DNA of 64,000 bases from Aquisphaera giovannonii (GTDB lineage Bacteria; Planctomycetota; Planctomycetia; Isosphaerales; Isosphaeraceae). The DNA lies in contig NZ_CP042997.1 in NCBI RefSeq assembly GCF_008087625.1, forward strand, positions 5,766,001 to 5,830,000, given 5' to 3'. Shown piece by piece: positions 9,859 through 19,068 of this stretch. A program made the position numbers and the translations under genes. Every line of letters begins with the position of its first letter. Position 1 is the first letter of the stretch. A model generated the notes under the pieces. The model saw only the letters and a program-made list of their open reading frames with translations. It ran no database searches and was not told where the DNA came from.

Positions 9859-10673
9859 CGGGATGGTGTCGCTCGCAAACTTGGCGACGATATTGTTTAA
9901 ATAAAGGTGAAAACATTCTTGGTGGCCGTCCCCCGCGGGTCGAGGGGGGGCCGTTGCGAGCCATTTCCGCACGACGGATTCCGTTCCGATACGTGAACGT
10001 CAAGAATCCACGGGTTCCCCCGCACGGAATCTCGGGAGGATGATCCCGGGGGCTGCGAGGCTGGGGCTCTGTCCCATAAGCGACGTCTCCTGGAAAGCTT
10101 GTGAAGCAGGCCGGCCGATCCGGGTCTTCCCCCTCACGAAGGGGGAGTCGGAGGGGGTGTATCGGTCCAGCCGTGGCGATCGGACTCACCCCCCTCTATC
10201 CCCCCTTCGTGAGGGAGGAAGCGGATCCGGCCCTCCGCGATGACGGGGCACTCCGAGGGAGTCAGGGGCCCTCGGCGCGGGCTGATGAGGCAGTCACTCA
10301 GCGATCGGGCGGCAACACCCGTCCGGGTTGCCAACGAGGCGGGAAGTCCAGGGGCGGGGCTTTCGAGGCGGAAGGAATCGGTCCCCTCATAAACCACAGA
10401 TATGCTGACGCGAAGGGCGTGACAAGGGTGGTGCGGTCGATTTTCCCGGCGGTTATCGGGGCGATAACCGCGGGTATGCGTCCGGGATGGCGTCGATGCC
10501 GTCGGGCGCGGGCCCCGGACGATCCGGCCGACTCCCGGAAGGCATCCGCGTCGGTCCGCCCCGTCGGCGGACCGTGCCCTCATTGTCCTCGGGCTGCCGA
10601 CGGGCCATGATGATCGGGGAGTCCGTCGCGGCCGAGCGACGGCCGGCTACTCCGACGCGGAGGCGATCGACCG
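9859..10673. other. Long intergenic region with one palindromic repeat
   Basis: About 815 bp separate divergent genes. An AT-rich patch at ~9890-9915 is a likely promoter zone for the phosphatase gene on the minus strand. A ~112 bp inverted-repeat element lies at 10118-10229 and is listed separately. I see no supported gene in the remainder; the short ORFs across it have no recognisable features. Confidence 0.5.
10118..10229. repeat. MITE-like palindromic repeat, copy 1
   Basis: Arms of the form CCCCCTCACGAAGGGGGAG and its near reverse complement flank a short divergent centre, with outer ends containing GATCCGG. The same element recurs at 16372-16488 and 33626-33744. It encodes nothing and is intergenic. 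Three copies with variable centres but conserved arms suggest a non-autonomous mobile or structured-RNA repeat family. Confidence 0.75.
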
Positions 10674-12383
10674 ATGATTCGCGGGGACCTTCCGGGAGTC
10701 CGATTCGCCGCCTTGCTCCTCGTGCTGGCGACGACGGCCACGGCCACGGCTTCCGGGCCGGCCTCGCATGACGTCGTGATCTACGGCGGCACGAGCGCGG
10801 GGATTGCGGCGGCGGTGCAGGCGAGGCGGATGGGGAAGACGGTCGTCGTGGTCAGCCCCGACCGCCACCTCGGCGGACTCTCCAGCGGCGGCCTCGGCTT
10901 CACGGACACCGGCGACAAGGCGGCGATCGGCGGGCTCGCCCGCGAGTTCTACCATCGGGTCTGGCAACATTACCGGGACGACTCGGCCTGGCGATGGCAG
11001 AAGCGCGCCGAGTACGGCAACAAGGGGCAGGGGACCCCGGCCATCGACGGCTCCGAGCGCACGATGTGGATCTTCGAGCCGCACGTGGCCGAGGCCGTCT
11101 TCGAGGCCTGGGTCAGGGAGTACGACATACCCGTCTTCCGCGACGCCCGGCTCGATCGATCGCGGGGCGGCGTGACCCGGGAAGGGGGCCGGATCGTCTC
11201 GTTCCGGACCCTCGACGGCCGGACGTTCGCCGGCAAGGTGTTCCTCGACGCGACCTACGAGGGGGACCTCATGGCCGCGGCCGGCGTCTCGTACCACGTC
11301 GGCCGGGAGTCGAACGCGACGTACGGCGAGGCCTACAACGGCGCGCAGCCCGAGGCCCGCCACCACGGCCATTACTTCAAGGGGCCCGTCGATCCGTACC
11401 GCGTGCCGGGCGACCCCTCCAGCGGGCTCCTGCCCCGGATCGACCCCGACCCGCCGGGCAAGGCGGGCGAGGGGGACCGCAGGGTGCAGGCCTATTGCTA
11501 CCGGATGTGCCTCTCCTCCGCGCCGGAGAACCGCATCCCGTTCGCGAGGCCCGAGGGCTACGACCCGTCGCAGTACGAGCTGCTGCTCCGCGTCTTCGCC
11601 ACCGGCTGGCGCGAGACCTTCGAGAAGTTCGACCCGATCCCCAACCGCAAGACCGACACCAACAACCACGGGCCGTTCAGCACCGACGACATCGGGATGA
11701 GCTATGATTACCCCGAGGCCACCTACGGGCGCCGGCGGGAGATCCTGGCCGAGCACGAGCGCTACCAGAAGGGGCTGATGTACTTCCTCGCCAATGACCC
11801 CCGCGTGCCGGGGGAGGTCCGCGCGGAGATGTCGCGCTACGGGCTGCCGAGGGACGAGTTCCTGGACAACGGCGGCTGGCCCCACCAGATCTACGTCCGC
11901 GAGGCGCGCCGGATGGTCGGGGCCTACGTGATGACCGATCGCGACTGCCTGGACCGGAAGGAGACGCCCGAGCCGGTCGGCCTGGGCTCGTACTCGCTGG
12001 ACTCGCACAACGTCCGGCGCTACGTGACGGCCGAGGGCCGCGTGCAGAACGAGGGCGACATCGGCGTGGCCGCGCCCCGCCCCTACGAGATCGCCTACGG
12101 CTCGCTGACCCCGAGGCGCGAGGAGTGCGGGAACCTGCTCGTCCCCGTCTGCCTCTCGGCGTCGCACGCGGCGTATGGCTCGATCCGGATGGAGCCCGTG
12201 TTCATGATCCTGGGCCAGTCCGCCGCCACCGCCGCCTGCCTGGCCATCGACGCCGCCGGGCCCGTCCAGGACGTCCCCTACCCGGCGCTCCGCGCCCGCC
12301 TCCTGGCCGACCGGCAGGTGCTCGACGGCAAGGGCCTCGGGCGACCGGCCGCGAGGAGGCCGGTCGGGCGAGGGGACCGGTGA
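10674..12383 (+). CDS. Secreted FAD-dependent oxidoreductase (FAD_oxidored family)
   Basis: A 569 aa protein with an N-terminal signal sequence (basic start, hydrophobic stretch to ~residue 25). It is followed at once by a dinucleotide-binding Rossmann motif (VVIYGGTSAGIAAA) and the HLGGLSSGGLG segment typical of PF12831-type FAD-dependent oxidoreductases. These enzymes are abundant in planctomycetes and are often annotated as xanthan-lyase-related, though the substrate is unknown. The ATG at 10674 has GGAGG 10 nt upstream. The C-terminal part ends with a conserved-looking region around 'GQSAATAACLAID', typical of the family's second FAD contact. The gene is convergent with a DUF1559 gene and stands alone on its strand. 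Confidence 0.88.
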   Translation: MIRGDLPGVRFAALLLVLATTATATASGPASHDVVIYGGTSAGIAAAVQARRMGKTVVVVSPDRHLGGLSSGGLGFTDTGDKAAIGGLAREFYHRVWQHYRDDSAWRWQKRAEYGNKGQGTPAIDGSERTMWIFEPHVAEAVFEAWVREYDIPVFRDARLDRSRGGVTREGGRIVSFRTLDGRTFAGKVFLDATYEGDLMAAAGVSYHVGRESNATYGEAYNGAQPEARHHGHYFKGPVDPYRVPGDPSSGLLPRIDPDPPGKAGEGDRRVQAYCYRMCLSSAPENRIPFARPEGYDPSQYELLLRVFATGWRETFEKFDPIPNRKTDTNNHGPFSTDDIGMSYDYPEATYGRRREILAEHERYQKGLMYFLANDPRVPGEVRAEMSRYGLPRDEFLDNGGWPHQIYVREARRMVGAYVMTDRDCLDRKETPEPVGLGSYSLDSHNVRRYVTAEGRVQNEGDIGVAAPRPYEIAYGSLTPRREECGNLLVPVCLSASHAAYGSIRMEPVFMILGQSAATAACLAIDAAGPVQDVPYPALRARLLADRQVLDGKGLGRPAARRPVGRGDR

Positions 12384-12393
12384 CGCGACCGCG

Positions 12394-13638
12394 TCACGGC
12401 GCGATGTCGTCCTGGCCCAGGGGGAGCTGCCGGCAGTAGAGGGGCAGGCGGCTCCCCGCCGGGGTGATCGCCTTGGACCAGACGGTGCCGTCGATCCCCG
12501 AGGTGACGAATCGGGCCGAGCCGTCGCAGAAGGCGCAATTGATGCCGCCCGGATGCCCGCTGGTCGGGAACGTGGTCGAGCCTTCCGTCGTGAGCTTGTA
12601 GCCGAAATTGAGGCCCGACGGCGTCGAGGGCCTGTTCGCGGCCGCCCAGCCCGAGCCGTCGATCGTGCCGTTGCCGGTGGGCGTCAGGCCCCCGTCCGTG
12701 CAATCGTAGTATTGCGACGTCGGGGTGCAGACCCCGGCGGGGCCGGTGAACAGGCAGAAGTTCGGCAGCGGGCAGGCCCAGTTCGTGACCATGCCGCCGG
12801 ACAGGGCCGACCCGGTGGAGTAGCCCGCCAGCGTGTTCTCGGTGAGGAGCACCGTGGCGCTCGCGCCGTCGGCCAGGTCGGGATCCCGCGTCTTCACGTC
12901 CCAGGGGTACTTGGCCGCGGCCGTCCCGAGGAACATGACGCCGAGCTGCTTGGTGACGGCGGCGTTGGGCTGCCAGGGCAGCCCGGTGCTCCCGTCGACC
13001 ACCGGCGACCACTTGGCCATCAGGCCGTTCGCCCCCCCGGCGTCGCTCGCGCTGGCCTCCCAGCTCAGGGGCAGGGCGTGCCAGCGCGAGAAGCCGCCGT
13101 TGACCACGTAGCTGAGGTTGCCCTGCTGCGCGGCGATCGACCGGTCGTCCGGGCACGTCAGGATGCCCAGGCCCGTGGAGGAGATCTGCAGGTTCCCGGG
13201 GACCGCCGGGCTGACCGAGCTGGGATCGATGTACGTCTTGCTCGGGTCCCAGTACTTCATGAGCTCCTGGGAGTCGATGAACGGCAGGATGTCCACGACC
13301 CAGTTGGACAGGCACGGGAAGAAGTCGTGCCCGAGGTCCTGCGGCGTGTTGATCGACCGCCAGATCCATGACTGGTGGTTCTTGTCGGGGTCGCGAGGAT
13401 TCGCGACGTTCACCTCGGGGTTCTCGGCGAAGGTGCCGGCGTTGGGGAGATAGTGCCGGACGTTCTTGAACTCGAGCAGCCCCATGCCGAGTTGCCTGAC
13501 GTTGTTCTGGCATTGCGTCCGCCGCCCCGCCTCGCGGGCCGACTGCACGGCCGGCAGGAGCAGCCCCACCAGGACGCCTATGATCGAGATCACCACCAGC
13601 AGCTCGATGAGCGTGAACCCCCGCCTCGGACGCCCCAT
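12394..13638 (-). CDS. DUF1559 prepilin-like protein
   Basis: A 414 aa protein. Residues 5-30 carry the type IV prepilin/pseudopilin signature [19 protein letters not shown], cleaved before the Phe by a prepilin peptidase in this class. The C-terminus has the planctomycete DUF1559 hallmark H-x9-DG (His-Pro ... Asp-Gly near 12540). These proteins occur in dozens per planctomycete genome and are thought to be pseudopilin-like surface or secretion components. The start at 13638 is preceded by GGAGAGGAG; a longer frame to 13698 adds residues that would put the cleavage motif too far in. It ends 10 bp from the convergent oxidoreductase gene. Confidence 0.93.
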   Translation of the reverse strand: MGRPRRGFTLIELLVVISIIGVLVGLLLPAVQSAREAGRRTQCQNNVRQLGMGLLEFKNVRHYLPNAGTFAENPEVNVANPRDPDKNHQSWIWRSINTPQDLGHDFFPCLSNWVVDILPFIDSQELMKYWDPSKTYIDPSSVSPAVPGNLQISSTGLGILTCPDDRSIAAQQGNLSYVVNGGFSRWHALPLSWEASASDAGGANGLMAKWSPVVDGSTGLPWQPNAAVTKQLGVMFLGTAAAKYPWDVKTRDPDLADGASATVLLTENTLAGYSTGSALSGGMVTNWACPLPNFCLFTGPAGVCTPTSQYYDCTDGGLTPTGNGTIDGSGWAAANRPSTPSGLNFGYKLTTEGSTTFPTSGHPGGINCAFCDGSARFVTSGIDGTVWSKAITPAGSRLPLYCRQLPLGQDDIAP

Positions 13639-14107
13639 GATCCGACACTCCTCTCCGAGAGACCGGCGGGCCCGCGGAGCGCCGGCTCGTGCCAACAAAT
13701 CGATGGGATTCGCAAATGTAAATCAATGCGTGCGGGCGGGCCGCCCCGCGGGCGGTGCCCGCCTCATGCACGCCTGACTCTCGATTCGGGCTCGCCGGCC
13801 GGCGGTGCCATGGCCCTCGACGGCACACCCCCTTCTCGCCCCGCACTGGGTCATCGCGGACCCTTCGCGAGGGCATACCGGGGGCCGCCGGCGGGCCATG
13901 GGGGGTTCAACACCGGTGGGCCGGGGGCGGATCGCGCGATTTCCGGAAAACAGGAAGGATGCCCGGCCTGTCCGGAGCCTGTGAGGTTTGGGGGTTCGGG
14001 GAGGGGGTGGGGAGCGAGGGAAGCAAAGGCCTTGGGCGGTGACGAGGAACGGCCCGGCTCGGCCGCGAGGGCGAGCCGGGTCGGTCCTCAACGTTCGATG
14101 TCGCCGC
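13639..14107. other. Intergenic region, no gene seen
   Basis: About 470 bp between the DUF1559 start and the end of the next gene on the same strand. It includes a relatively AT-rich patch (13690-13730) that may hold the DUF1559 promoter. No repeat or RNA was recognised. Confidence 0.35.
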
Positions 14108-15718
14108 CTACTTCAGCGGGCGGAACAGGTCGTCGGGGATCGGCGTGCGGAAGTCGAGGTCGAAGCGGGAGGCCTGCTCCGACTTCGGGTTGGAGGTCAG
14201 CCTCCGGACCCGGGTCGGGTACCAGGCCCCGCCCGGGGCCCGGGCGAGGTCCTCGACGACGTGCGCGTCGATGTAGGCGACCTTCGGCGGGTTGAGGGAC
14301 TCCAGGATGGCCGTCTCCACCTTCATCGCCACGTATCCCTTCGCCGGGTCCACCCAGATCTTGTAGAGGTCGGGGCGTGCGGGGCCGGGGAAGCGGATGT
14401 CGCTCACGCGGACGCGGATGGTGCCGGCGGGCCCGTCGTCCGGCTTCGGCTCGACGGAGAAGGTCCTCTCCTCGGTCGGCAACCAGACGTTGGGATGGCT
14501 CAGGTGCTCCGGGAAGGAATCGGGCCAGGGCATGAATGGGTCGTCCGACGCGTTGATGGCCTGGGACATGTTCAGGCTCACGCGGGGCGGCTGGCCATCC
14601 CCCATCGAGAGGTCGCCCTCCAGGCGATAGTAATAGACCTTGTCGCCGTCGCAGATCGCCTGCACGACGCGCGTGAACTGGTCGAGATGCTCCGTCCACC
14701 AGGCGCCGTCGGCGTCGCGGGGGACGGGCTGCGGGCTCCTGGCGGTGGGGAACAGGGACTCGACCCGCCACTTCCGCCCCTTCCGCCAGATGGCCCTGAG
14801 CCCGACGCCGGGGACCTGGGTCATGACCCCCCGGTAGTCGTCGAATCCGACCCGGCCCGCCTTCAGCCCGGCCAGGATCGCCTCGAGGTCGGCGCCCGGC
14901 GTGCGATCGACGACCTTCGCCGTCCGCGGCGCGCCCAATTCGTAGACGTCGGCCGGGCCGCGGTCGGGGTAGTCGAAGAGGGTCGTCCGGGGCGGCCCGT
15001 CGGCGCCGGTCAGGGTGGCCGAGTGCGGCAGCCCGGTCGCGGGGTCGAGGCGGAATCGGAGCCGGAGCTGCCCGGGGCCGCCGACGAGCCGGAGCGTCAG
15101 CTCGACGTCTTCCCAGGTGCGGCCCCCGTCCTCGACCTTGCGCCGGACCTGCGAGGCCACCTCCGTCCCGGGGATCGGCGACCGAGTCGAGCCCGACGGG
15201 TCCATGAGGGCCCGGTAGAAGTCCATCGACGCGTTCACGAGCTCGCTCGATTCGGGCAGAAGGTAGATGGTCCCGTCGGCGGGCACGAACCGGGTGACGG
15301 TCCGGCGCGCCGGGTCGTGGTATTCGATGGCCCTGTCCGAGCGCGAGGCCATCGCCCGCGTCGGCGGGCTGAACCAGGCCTCGCTCAGGACCTTGCCGTC
15401 CGGCCCCACGTGCCGGCCGTGCAGCCAGCTCTGCTCGCGGATCGCCCGGGCGACCTGGGCCCAGGCGTTGGCCGGCCGGAGGAGCACGAAGGCGAGGGCC
15501 AGGCAGGCCGCGACCGACGCGGCCGCGAGCCCGGAGCCGATCAGCCAGGGCGTCGTCCGTCGCGTCCGTCGCGGGGGGCCCAGGCGGTCGAGGACCGTCC
15601 GGCGCAGGTCCGCGAGGTATTCCGGCCGCGCGGCGACCGATGGGTCGCCGGCCTCGACCACCAGGTCGCGGAGGCGGGCCTCGTCCTCATCGAGCGGGTC
15701 GGGTGCGGTTCGATTCAT
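14108..15718 (-). CDS. Membrane-anchored ECF-sigma partner (putative anti-sigma factor)
   Basis: A 536 aa protein with a ~75-residue cytoplasmic N-terminus, one membrane segment (TTPWLIGSGLAAASVAACLA onwards) and a large external domain. It begins inside the end of the ECF sigma gene (32 bp overlap), the usual arrangement for a sigma/anti-sigma pair. I see no zinc-binding HxxxCxxC motif in the N-terminus, so it is not a classical ZAS anti-sigma factor. The external part is rich in beta-type sequence and resembles LolA/outer-membrane-lipoprotein-sorting-like domains found in planctomycete anti-sigma-like proteins; this last point is weakly supported. The start at 15718 was chosen because upstream codons overlap the sigma gene and are low complexity. 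Confidence 0.7.
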   Translation of the reverse strand: MNRTAPDPLDEDEARLRDLVVEAGDPSVAARPEYLADLRRTVLDRLGPPRRTRRTTPWLIGSGLAAASVAACLALAFVLLRPANAWAQVARAIREQSWLHGRHVGPDGKVLSEAWFSPPTRAMASRSDRAIEYHDPARRTVTRFVPADGTIYLLPESSELVNASMDFYRALMDPSGSTRSPIPGTEVASQVRRKVEDGGRTWEDVELTLRLVGGPGQLRLRFRLDPATGLPHSATLTGADGPPRTTLFDYPDRGPADVYELGAPRTAKVVDRTPGADLEAILAGLKAGRVGFDDYRGVMTQVPGVGLRAIWRKGRKWRVESLFPTARSPQPVPRDADGAWWTEHLDQFTRVVQAICDGDKVYYYRLEGDLSMGDGQPPRVSLNMSQAINASDDPFMPWPDSFPEHLSHPNVWLPTEERTFSVEPKPDDGPAGTIRVRVSDIRFPGPARPDLYKIWVDPAKGYVAMKVETAILESLNPPKVAYIDAHVVEDLARAPGGAWYPTRVRRLTSNPKSEQASRFDLDFRTPIPDDLFRPLK

Positions 15719-16277
15719 GGTGTTCCCCCTCCGTCGGATTCGAGAAGTACGGTCGCAGCAGCGCCCGGAGCTGGGCCCGGGCCCGCGAGAGGAGCGACTC
15801 GACGGCCTTGTCCGACTTGCCGGACTTGGCGGCGATCTCGGCGACGGAGAGCCCGTGGACGTACTTGTCCAGGAGCACGCCACGCCGGTCGCCCTCCAGG
15901 CTGACGAGCGCCGCGCGGACCGCGTCCGCACGCTCGAGCGATTCCAGGCGATCCGGGGGGGCCAACTCTCCGGAGCACTCGCCGGCGCCGTCGTCCGGGG
16001 CGAGCCCGGCGAGCCGTCGGCGATGGCGGATCGCCCGATGCCGGGCGATCCCCAGGAGCCAGTCGCGGAACCGCCCGCGGCGGCCGTCGAACCGGTCGAA
16101 CCCCTCGATGGCGATCAGCCAGGCCTCCTGGCAGACCTCCTCCGCGGCGGCGGGATCGCCCCCCAGTAGGTGATGGCACAGCCCGAAGACGTCGCCGACG
16201 TGCCGGTCGTACATCACGCCCCACGCCGCGCGATCGCGCCTCGCCATCGCCCGAATCAGGCTGTGCTCGTCGTCCAT
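15687..16277 (-). CDS. ECF-type RNA polymerase sigma factor
   Basis: A 196 aa sigma-70 family protein of ECF size. Region 2 is visible around residues 10-80 (AAWGVMYDRHVGDVFGL, then EEVCQEAWLIAIEGFDRFDG and the region 2.4-like RFRDWLLGIARHRAIRHRRR). Region 4 is at ~115-175, with a helix-turn-helix (LSVAEIAAKSGKSDKAVESLLSRAR written in part). The last 32 bp overlap the start of the membrane-anchored partner, which probably controls its activity. The upstream region carries a palindromic repeat copy rather than an obvious autoregulated ECF promoter. Confidence 0.92.
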   Translation of the reverse strand: MDDEHSLIRAMARRDRAAWGVMYDRHVGDVFGLCHHLLGGDPAAAEEVCQEAWLIAIEGFDRFDGRRGRFRDWLLGIARHRAIRHRRRLAGLAPDDGAGECSGELAPPDRLESLERADAVRAALVSLEGDRRGVLLDKYVHGLSVAEIAAKSGKSDKAVESLLSRARAQLRALLRPYFSNPTEGEHHESNRTRPAR

Positions 16278-16371
16278 GGGCGGCCCGCTCCCGAAGTGTC
16301 TTGTCCCCGCAAGACCATTGCCTGGGCCGGGCGAAATCCTTCGCGGGGAGGGGCAGGGGGCTCAAAGGTGG

Positions 16372-16488
16372 AGCCAGATTGGGTTCTCCCCCTTACGAAG
16401 GGGGAGTTAGAGGGGGTGTATTGTGCAGGCCCAGGCGATTGGAACCACCCCCCTGTATCCCCCCTTCGTAAGGGGGGAAGCGGATCCG
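16372..16488. repeat. MITE-like palindromic repeat, copy 2
   Basis: The same family as the elements at 10118-10229 and 33626-33744. The arms contain CCCCCTTACGAAGGGGGAG and CCCCCCTTCGTAAGGGGGG; the left end shows GGAGCCAGATTGG. It sits between the ECF sigma gene and the nth gene, about 95 bp upstream of the sigma start. Confidence 0.75.
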
Positions 16489-16556
16489 GCTTCGCCGTCC
16501 TTCGGGGAGTCGGAGGCGGTCTCGAATTCGGGGGGGCGTGCTTATGGGACGAATTT

Positions 16557-17267
16557 TCAGCGCGACGACGTCACGCCGGCCCGGGGGCAGAGCTTCGCCA
16601 GGCCGCACTCGCTGCATCGGGGGTTGCGGGCGAAGCAGGTGCGGCGGCCGTGCTGGATCAGGCGGTGGCTGAGCTCCACCCACTCGCGGCGGGGGACCGC
16701 GGCCATCAGGTCCTTCTCGACCTTCTCCGGGAGCCTTTGGGCGGTGAGCCCCAGGCGGAACGCCAGGCGCTTGACGTGGGTGTCCACGACGACGCCGGAG
16801 GCGATGCCGTAGGCGGTGCCCAGGACCACGTTGGCCGTCTTGCGGCCGACGCCCGCGAGGCGGGTGAGGGCCTCGACGTCGCGCGGGATCTCGCCGGCGT
16901 GCTCGCCGGCCAGGCGCTCGGCCATCGCCTTCAGGTTCTTCGCCTTGGACCGGAAGAAGCCGGTCGTGCGGACAAGGGCCTCGAGCTCGGCCTGGTCGGC
17001 GGCCGCCATGGCGCGCGCGTCCGGGAAGCGGCGGAAGAGCTCCGGCGTGACCTGGTTCACGCGGGCGTCGGTGCACTGCGCCGAGAGGATCGTCGCGACG
17101 AGGAGCTGGAAGGGCGTCTCGTGGTGCAGGGCGCAGATCGCCTCGGGGTAGAGCCGCTTCAGGCCGCGGACGACGCCCCGGGCGTGGGCGACGGGGTCCC
17201 CGGCCGTTGCGTCCGCCGGGCGGGCGGCCGGCGCCTCGCCGTCCTTCCGGGCTCCTGGTCTGGGCAT
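16557..17267 (-). CDS. nth: Endonuclease III (DNA glycosylase/AP lyase)
   Basis: A 236 aa base-excision-repair enzyme that removes oxidised pyrimidines and cuts at abasic sites. The helix-hairpin-helix is LAGVGRKTANVVLG, containing the catalytic Lys, and it is followed by the catalytic Asp in VVDTHVKRLA. The C-terminal 4Fe-4S cluster ligands are complete as C-x6-C-x2-C-x5-C (CFARNPRCSECGLAKLC). Residues 1-25 are a variable basic extension. The ATG at 17267 fits the family length; the longer frame to 17429 overlaps the divergent promoter region. It is divergent from the Lon-N-domain gene. Confidence 0.96.
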   Translation of the reverse strand: MPRPGARKDGEAPAARPADATAGDPVAHARGVVRGLKRLYPEAICALHHETPFQLLVATILSAQCTDARVNQVTPELFRRFPDARAMAAADQAELEALVRTTGFFRSKAKNLKAMAERLAGEHAGEIPRDVEALTRLAGVGRKTANVVLGTAYGIASGVVVDTHVKRLAFRLGLTAQRLPEKVEKDLMAAVPRREWVELSHRLIQHGRRTCFARNPRCSECGLAKLCPRAGVTSSR

Positions 17268-17320
17268 CCTCGCGAGACTCCCCGGCTTGCCGCATCGCGT
17301 CGGCGCCGCGTCGAACAACC

Positions 17321-17348
17321 TTGCCGGTCCCCGGCGGGTTCCTACAAT
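17321..17348 (+). promoter_or_regulatory. Predicted sigma-70 promoter for the Lon-N-domain gene
   Basis: TTGCCG at 17321-17326 and TACAAT at 17343-17348 are separated by 16 bp. It lies ~130 bp upstream of the chosen GTG start, in a divergent intergenic region. The match is by eye only. Confidence 0.5.
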
Positions 17349-17476
17349 GCCCTCCGTCCGATCCCGTCCGATGTTTCGCCGGGGCGGGCCCGGTGTCAAG
17401 CATCGGGTCGATTGGGTGCGCCGCTCCACCCTTTCCGATGGCGTTTGGGCCCGGCCCGGCGAGGGGGAGAACGCCC

Positions 17477-18157
17477 GTGATCGTTCCCGGTTTCGACCCG
17501 CGCGACTTCTCCGGCCAGACCCGCCTGTTCCCGCTGCCGGGGGTGGTCGTGTTCCCGCACGCGGTCGTCCCGCTGCACATCTTCGAGCCGCGGTATCGCC
17601 AGATGACCGAAGATGCCCTGGAATCCGACCGCCTCATCACGCTCGTCCAGATCCGCCGCCCGCCCGCCGGCGAGGGCTGGAAGGAGCCGGTGCCGATCGA
17701 GGAGACCGGCTGCCTGGGCCAGATCCTCCAGCACGTCCGGCTCCCGGACGGGCGCTTCAACATGCTGCTCCTGGGCCTGAAGCGCGTCGCCATCCGGTCC
17801 GAGGTCGAGGGCCCGAAGCTCTACCGGACCGCGGAGGTGGACATCCTGGAGGACGACGAGCCGGAGGCCCGGGACGACCCGAGGCGCGAGGAGCTGGTCG
17901 ACCTCTTCCGCCGATTCCACGAGGAACGGGCCGAGCTCGGTGCCGAGCTCATCGAGCTCCTCGAGAAGCCCCTGCCGCTGGGCCCGCTGTCGGACATCAT
18001 GGCCCACGCCCTGGCCCTGCCCCCGGTGCTCAAGCAGGACCTGCTCGGCGAGACCGCCGTCGATCGCCGCGTGGCGATCCTCCTGAACGTCCTCCGGGAG
18101 CTCGTGCCCGGCGGCCGCCCGAAGCGCACCTTCCCGCCGCCATTCAGCCTGAACTGA
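17477..18157 (+). CDS. LON peptidase substrate-binding-domain protein
   Basis: A 226 aa protein resembling the isolated N-terminal domain of Lon protease (PUA-like fold): LFPLPGVVVFPHAVVPLHIFEPRY (residues ~16-39, quoted in part) is the family signature, followed by the LGQILQHVRLPDGRFNMLLLGLKR strand pair. No ATPase or protease domain follows. Stand-alone proteins of this family are common in bacteria but of unknown function, perhaps substrate recognition. The GTG at 17477 follows a GAGGGGGAG ribosome site; an ATG at 17438 is an alternative 13 codons upstream. The gene is followed by folE, with a separate promoter in between. Confidence 0.88.
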   Translation: MIVPGFDPRDFSGQTRLFPLPGVVVFPHAVVPLHIFEPRYRQMTEDALESDRLITLVQIRRPPAGEGWKEPVPIEETGCLGQILQHVRLPDGRFNMLLLGLKRVAIRSEVEGPKLYRTAEVDILEDDEPEARDDPRREELVDLFRRFHEERAELGAELIELLEKPLPLGPLSDIMAHALALPPVLKQDLLGETAVDRRVAILLNVLRELVPGGRPKRTFPPPFSLN

Positions 18158-18206
18158 CGGCCCCGGCGAGGGCACCGCGGCCACGCCCCGCGCGGAGGCC
18201 GCGTCC

Positions 18207-18235
18207 TTGATTTTCCGCGGGGGGAGCCCTAGAAT
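18207..18235 (+). promoter_or_regulatory. Predicted sigma-70 promoter of folE
   Basis: TTGATT (18207-18212), a 17 bp spacer and TAGAAT (18230-18235). This is the best housekeeping-type promoter match in the window. Transcription would begin near 18242, about 100 nt before the folE ATG. Confidence 0.6.
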
Positions 18236-18345
18236 ACCCCTTCGTGGCCGGAAGTTGTGTTCTGGCATTCACTTACAGGGAAGATAGGCCCGGGAGGCGG
18301 CCCGGCAGCGGGGCCGTCCCCGCTGCCCCGATCGATGGCGTGACC

Positions 18346-18972
18346 ATGGAACAGACAGCGGCGGGGGACTCCGGCACCGGGCGGGGCGAGCCGCGGGAGG
18401 CCGGCCGGGTCGACCTGGAGCGGATCCGCCGTGCGATCCGGGAGATCCTCCTGGCCGTCGGCGAGGACCCCGACCGCGAGGGCCTCCAGGAGACCCCCGA
18501 CCGCGTGGCCCGGATGTATGCCGAGGTCTTCCAGGGCCTCCACCAGGATCCCCGGGTCCACCTGAAGAAGCTGTTCACCCAGAAGTACGACGAGATGGTG
18601 CTGGTCCGGGACATCCGGCTCGTGAGCTTCTGCGAGCATCACCTGCTGCCGGTCATCGGCAGGGCCCACGTGGCCTACCTGCCCAACGGCCGGGTGGTCG
18701 GCCTCTCCAAGATCCCCCGCGTGATCGACGTCCTGGCCAAGCGCCCGCAATTGCAGGAGCGGCTGACCGAGGAGGTGGCCGAGCTGCTGATGAAGGAGCT
18801 GGACGCCAAGGGCGTCGCCGTGGTGATCGAGGCGAGCCACAGCTGCATGACGATCCGGGGGGTGAACAAGCCGGACAGCTCGTTCGTCACCAGCGCCGTC
18901 CGCGGGGCGTTCAAGGAGAGGTCGGCCACGCGGGCCGAGGTCATGTCGCTGATCTTCGGGTCGAAGGTCTGA
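18346..18972 (+). CDS. folE: GTP cyclohydrolase I
   Basis: A 208 aa enzyme converting GTP to 7,8-dihydroneopterin triphosphate, the first step of tetrahydrofolate (and queuosine/biopterin) synthesis. The family motifs are complete: [22 protein letters not shown] with the zinc Cys and the two His, [12 protein letters not shown], and [10 protein letters not shown] with the second zinc Cys. The presence of both Cys ligands marks it as the zinc type IA enzyme. The ATG at 18346 gives the usual short Gly/Glu-rich leader; a longer frame starting at 18244 begins where transcription is predicted to start. Confidence 0.97.
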   Translation: MEQTAAGDSGTGRGEPREAGRVDLERIRRAIREILLAVGEDPDREGLQETPDRVARMYAEVFQGLHQDPRVHLKKLFTQKYDEMVLVRDIRLVSFCEHHLLPVIGRAHVAYLPNGRVVGLSKIPRVIDVLAKRPQLQERLTEEVAELLMKELDAKGVAVVIEASHSCMTIRGVNKPDSSFVTSAVRGAFKERSATRAEVMSLIFGSKV

Positions 18973-19068
18973 GGGGCCGAGGCGACGCGGCGGGCGGTTT
19001 ACAGGCCGGCCCCGCCGCGCGATACTGGATCGGCCCACGCCGCGACGCGGCGCGGCTCGACCCCCCCG

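Noticed and set aside
5647-9900. A 1417-codon open frame on the plus strand over the phosphatase gene
   Set aside because: Its translation has no domain pattern, is full of Arg/Gly/Pro and alternates with the coding frame of the strongly supported minus-strand gene; it is an antisense artefact of high GC.
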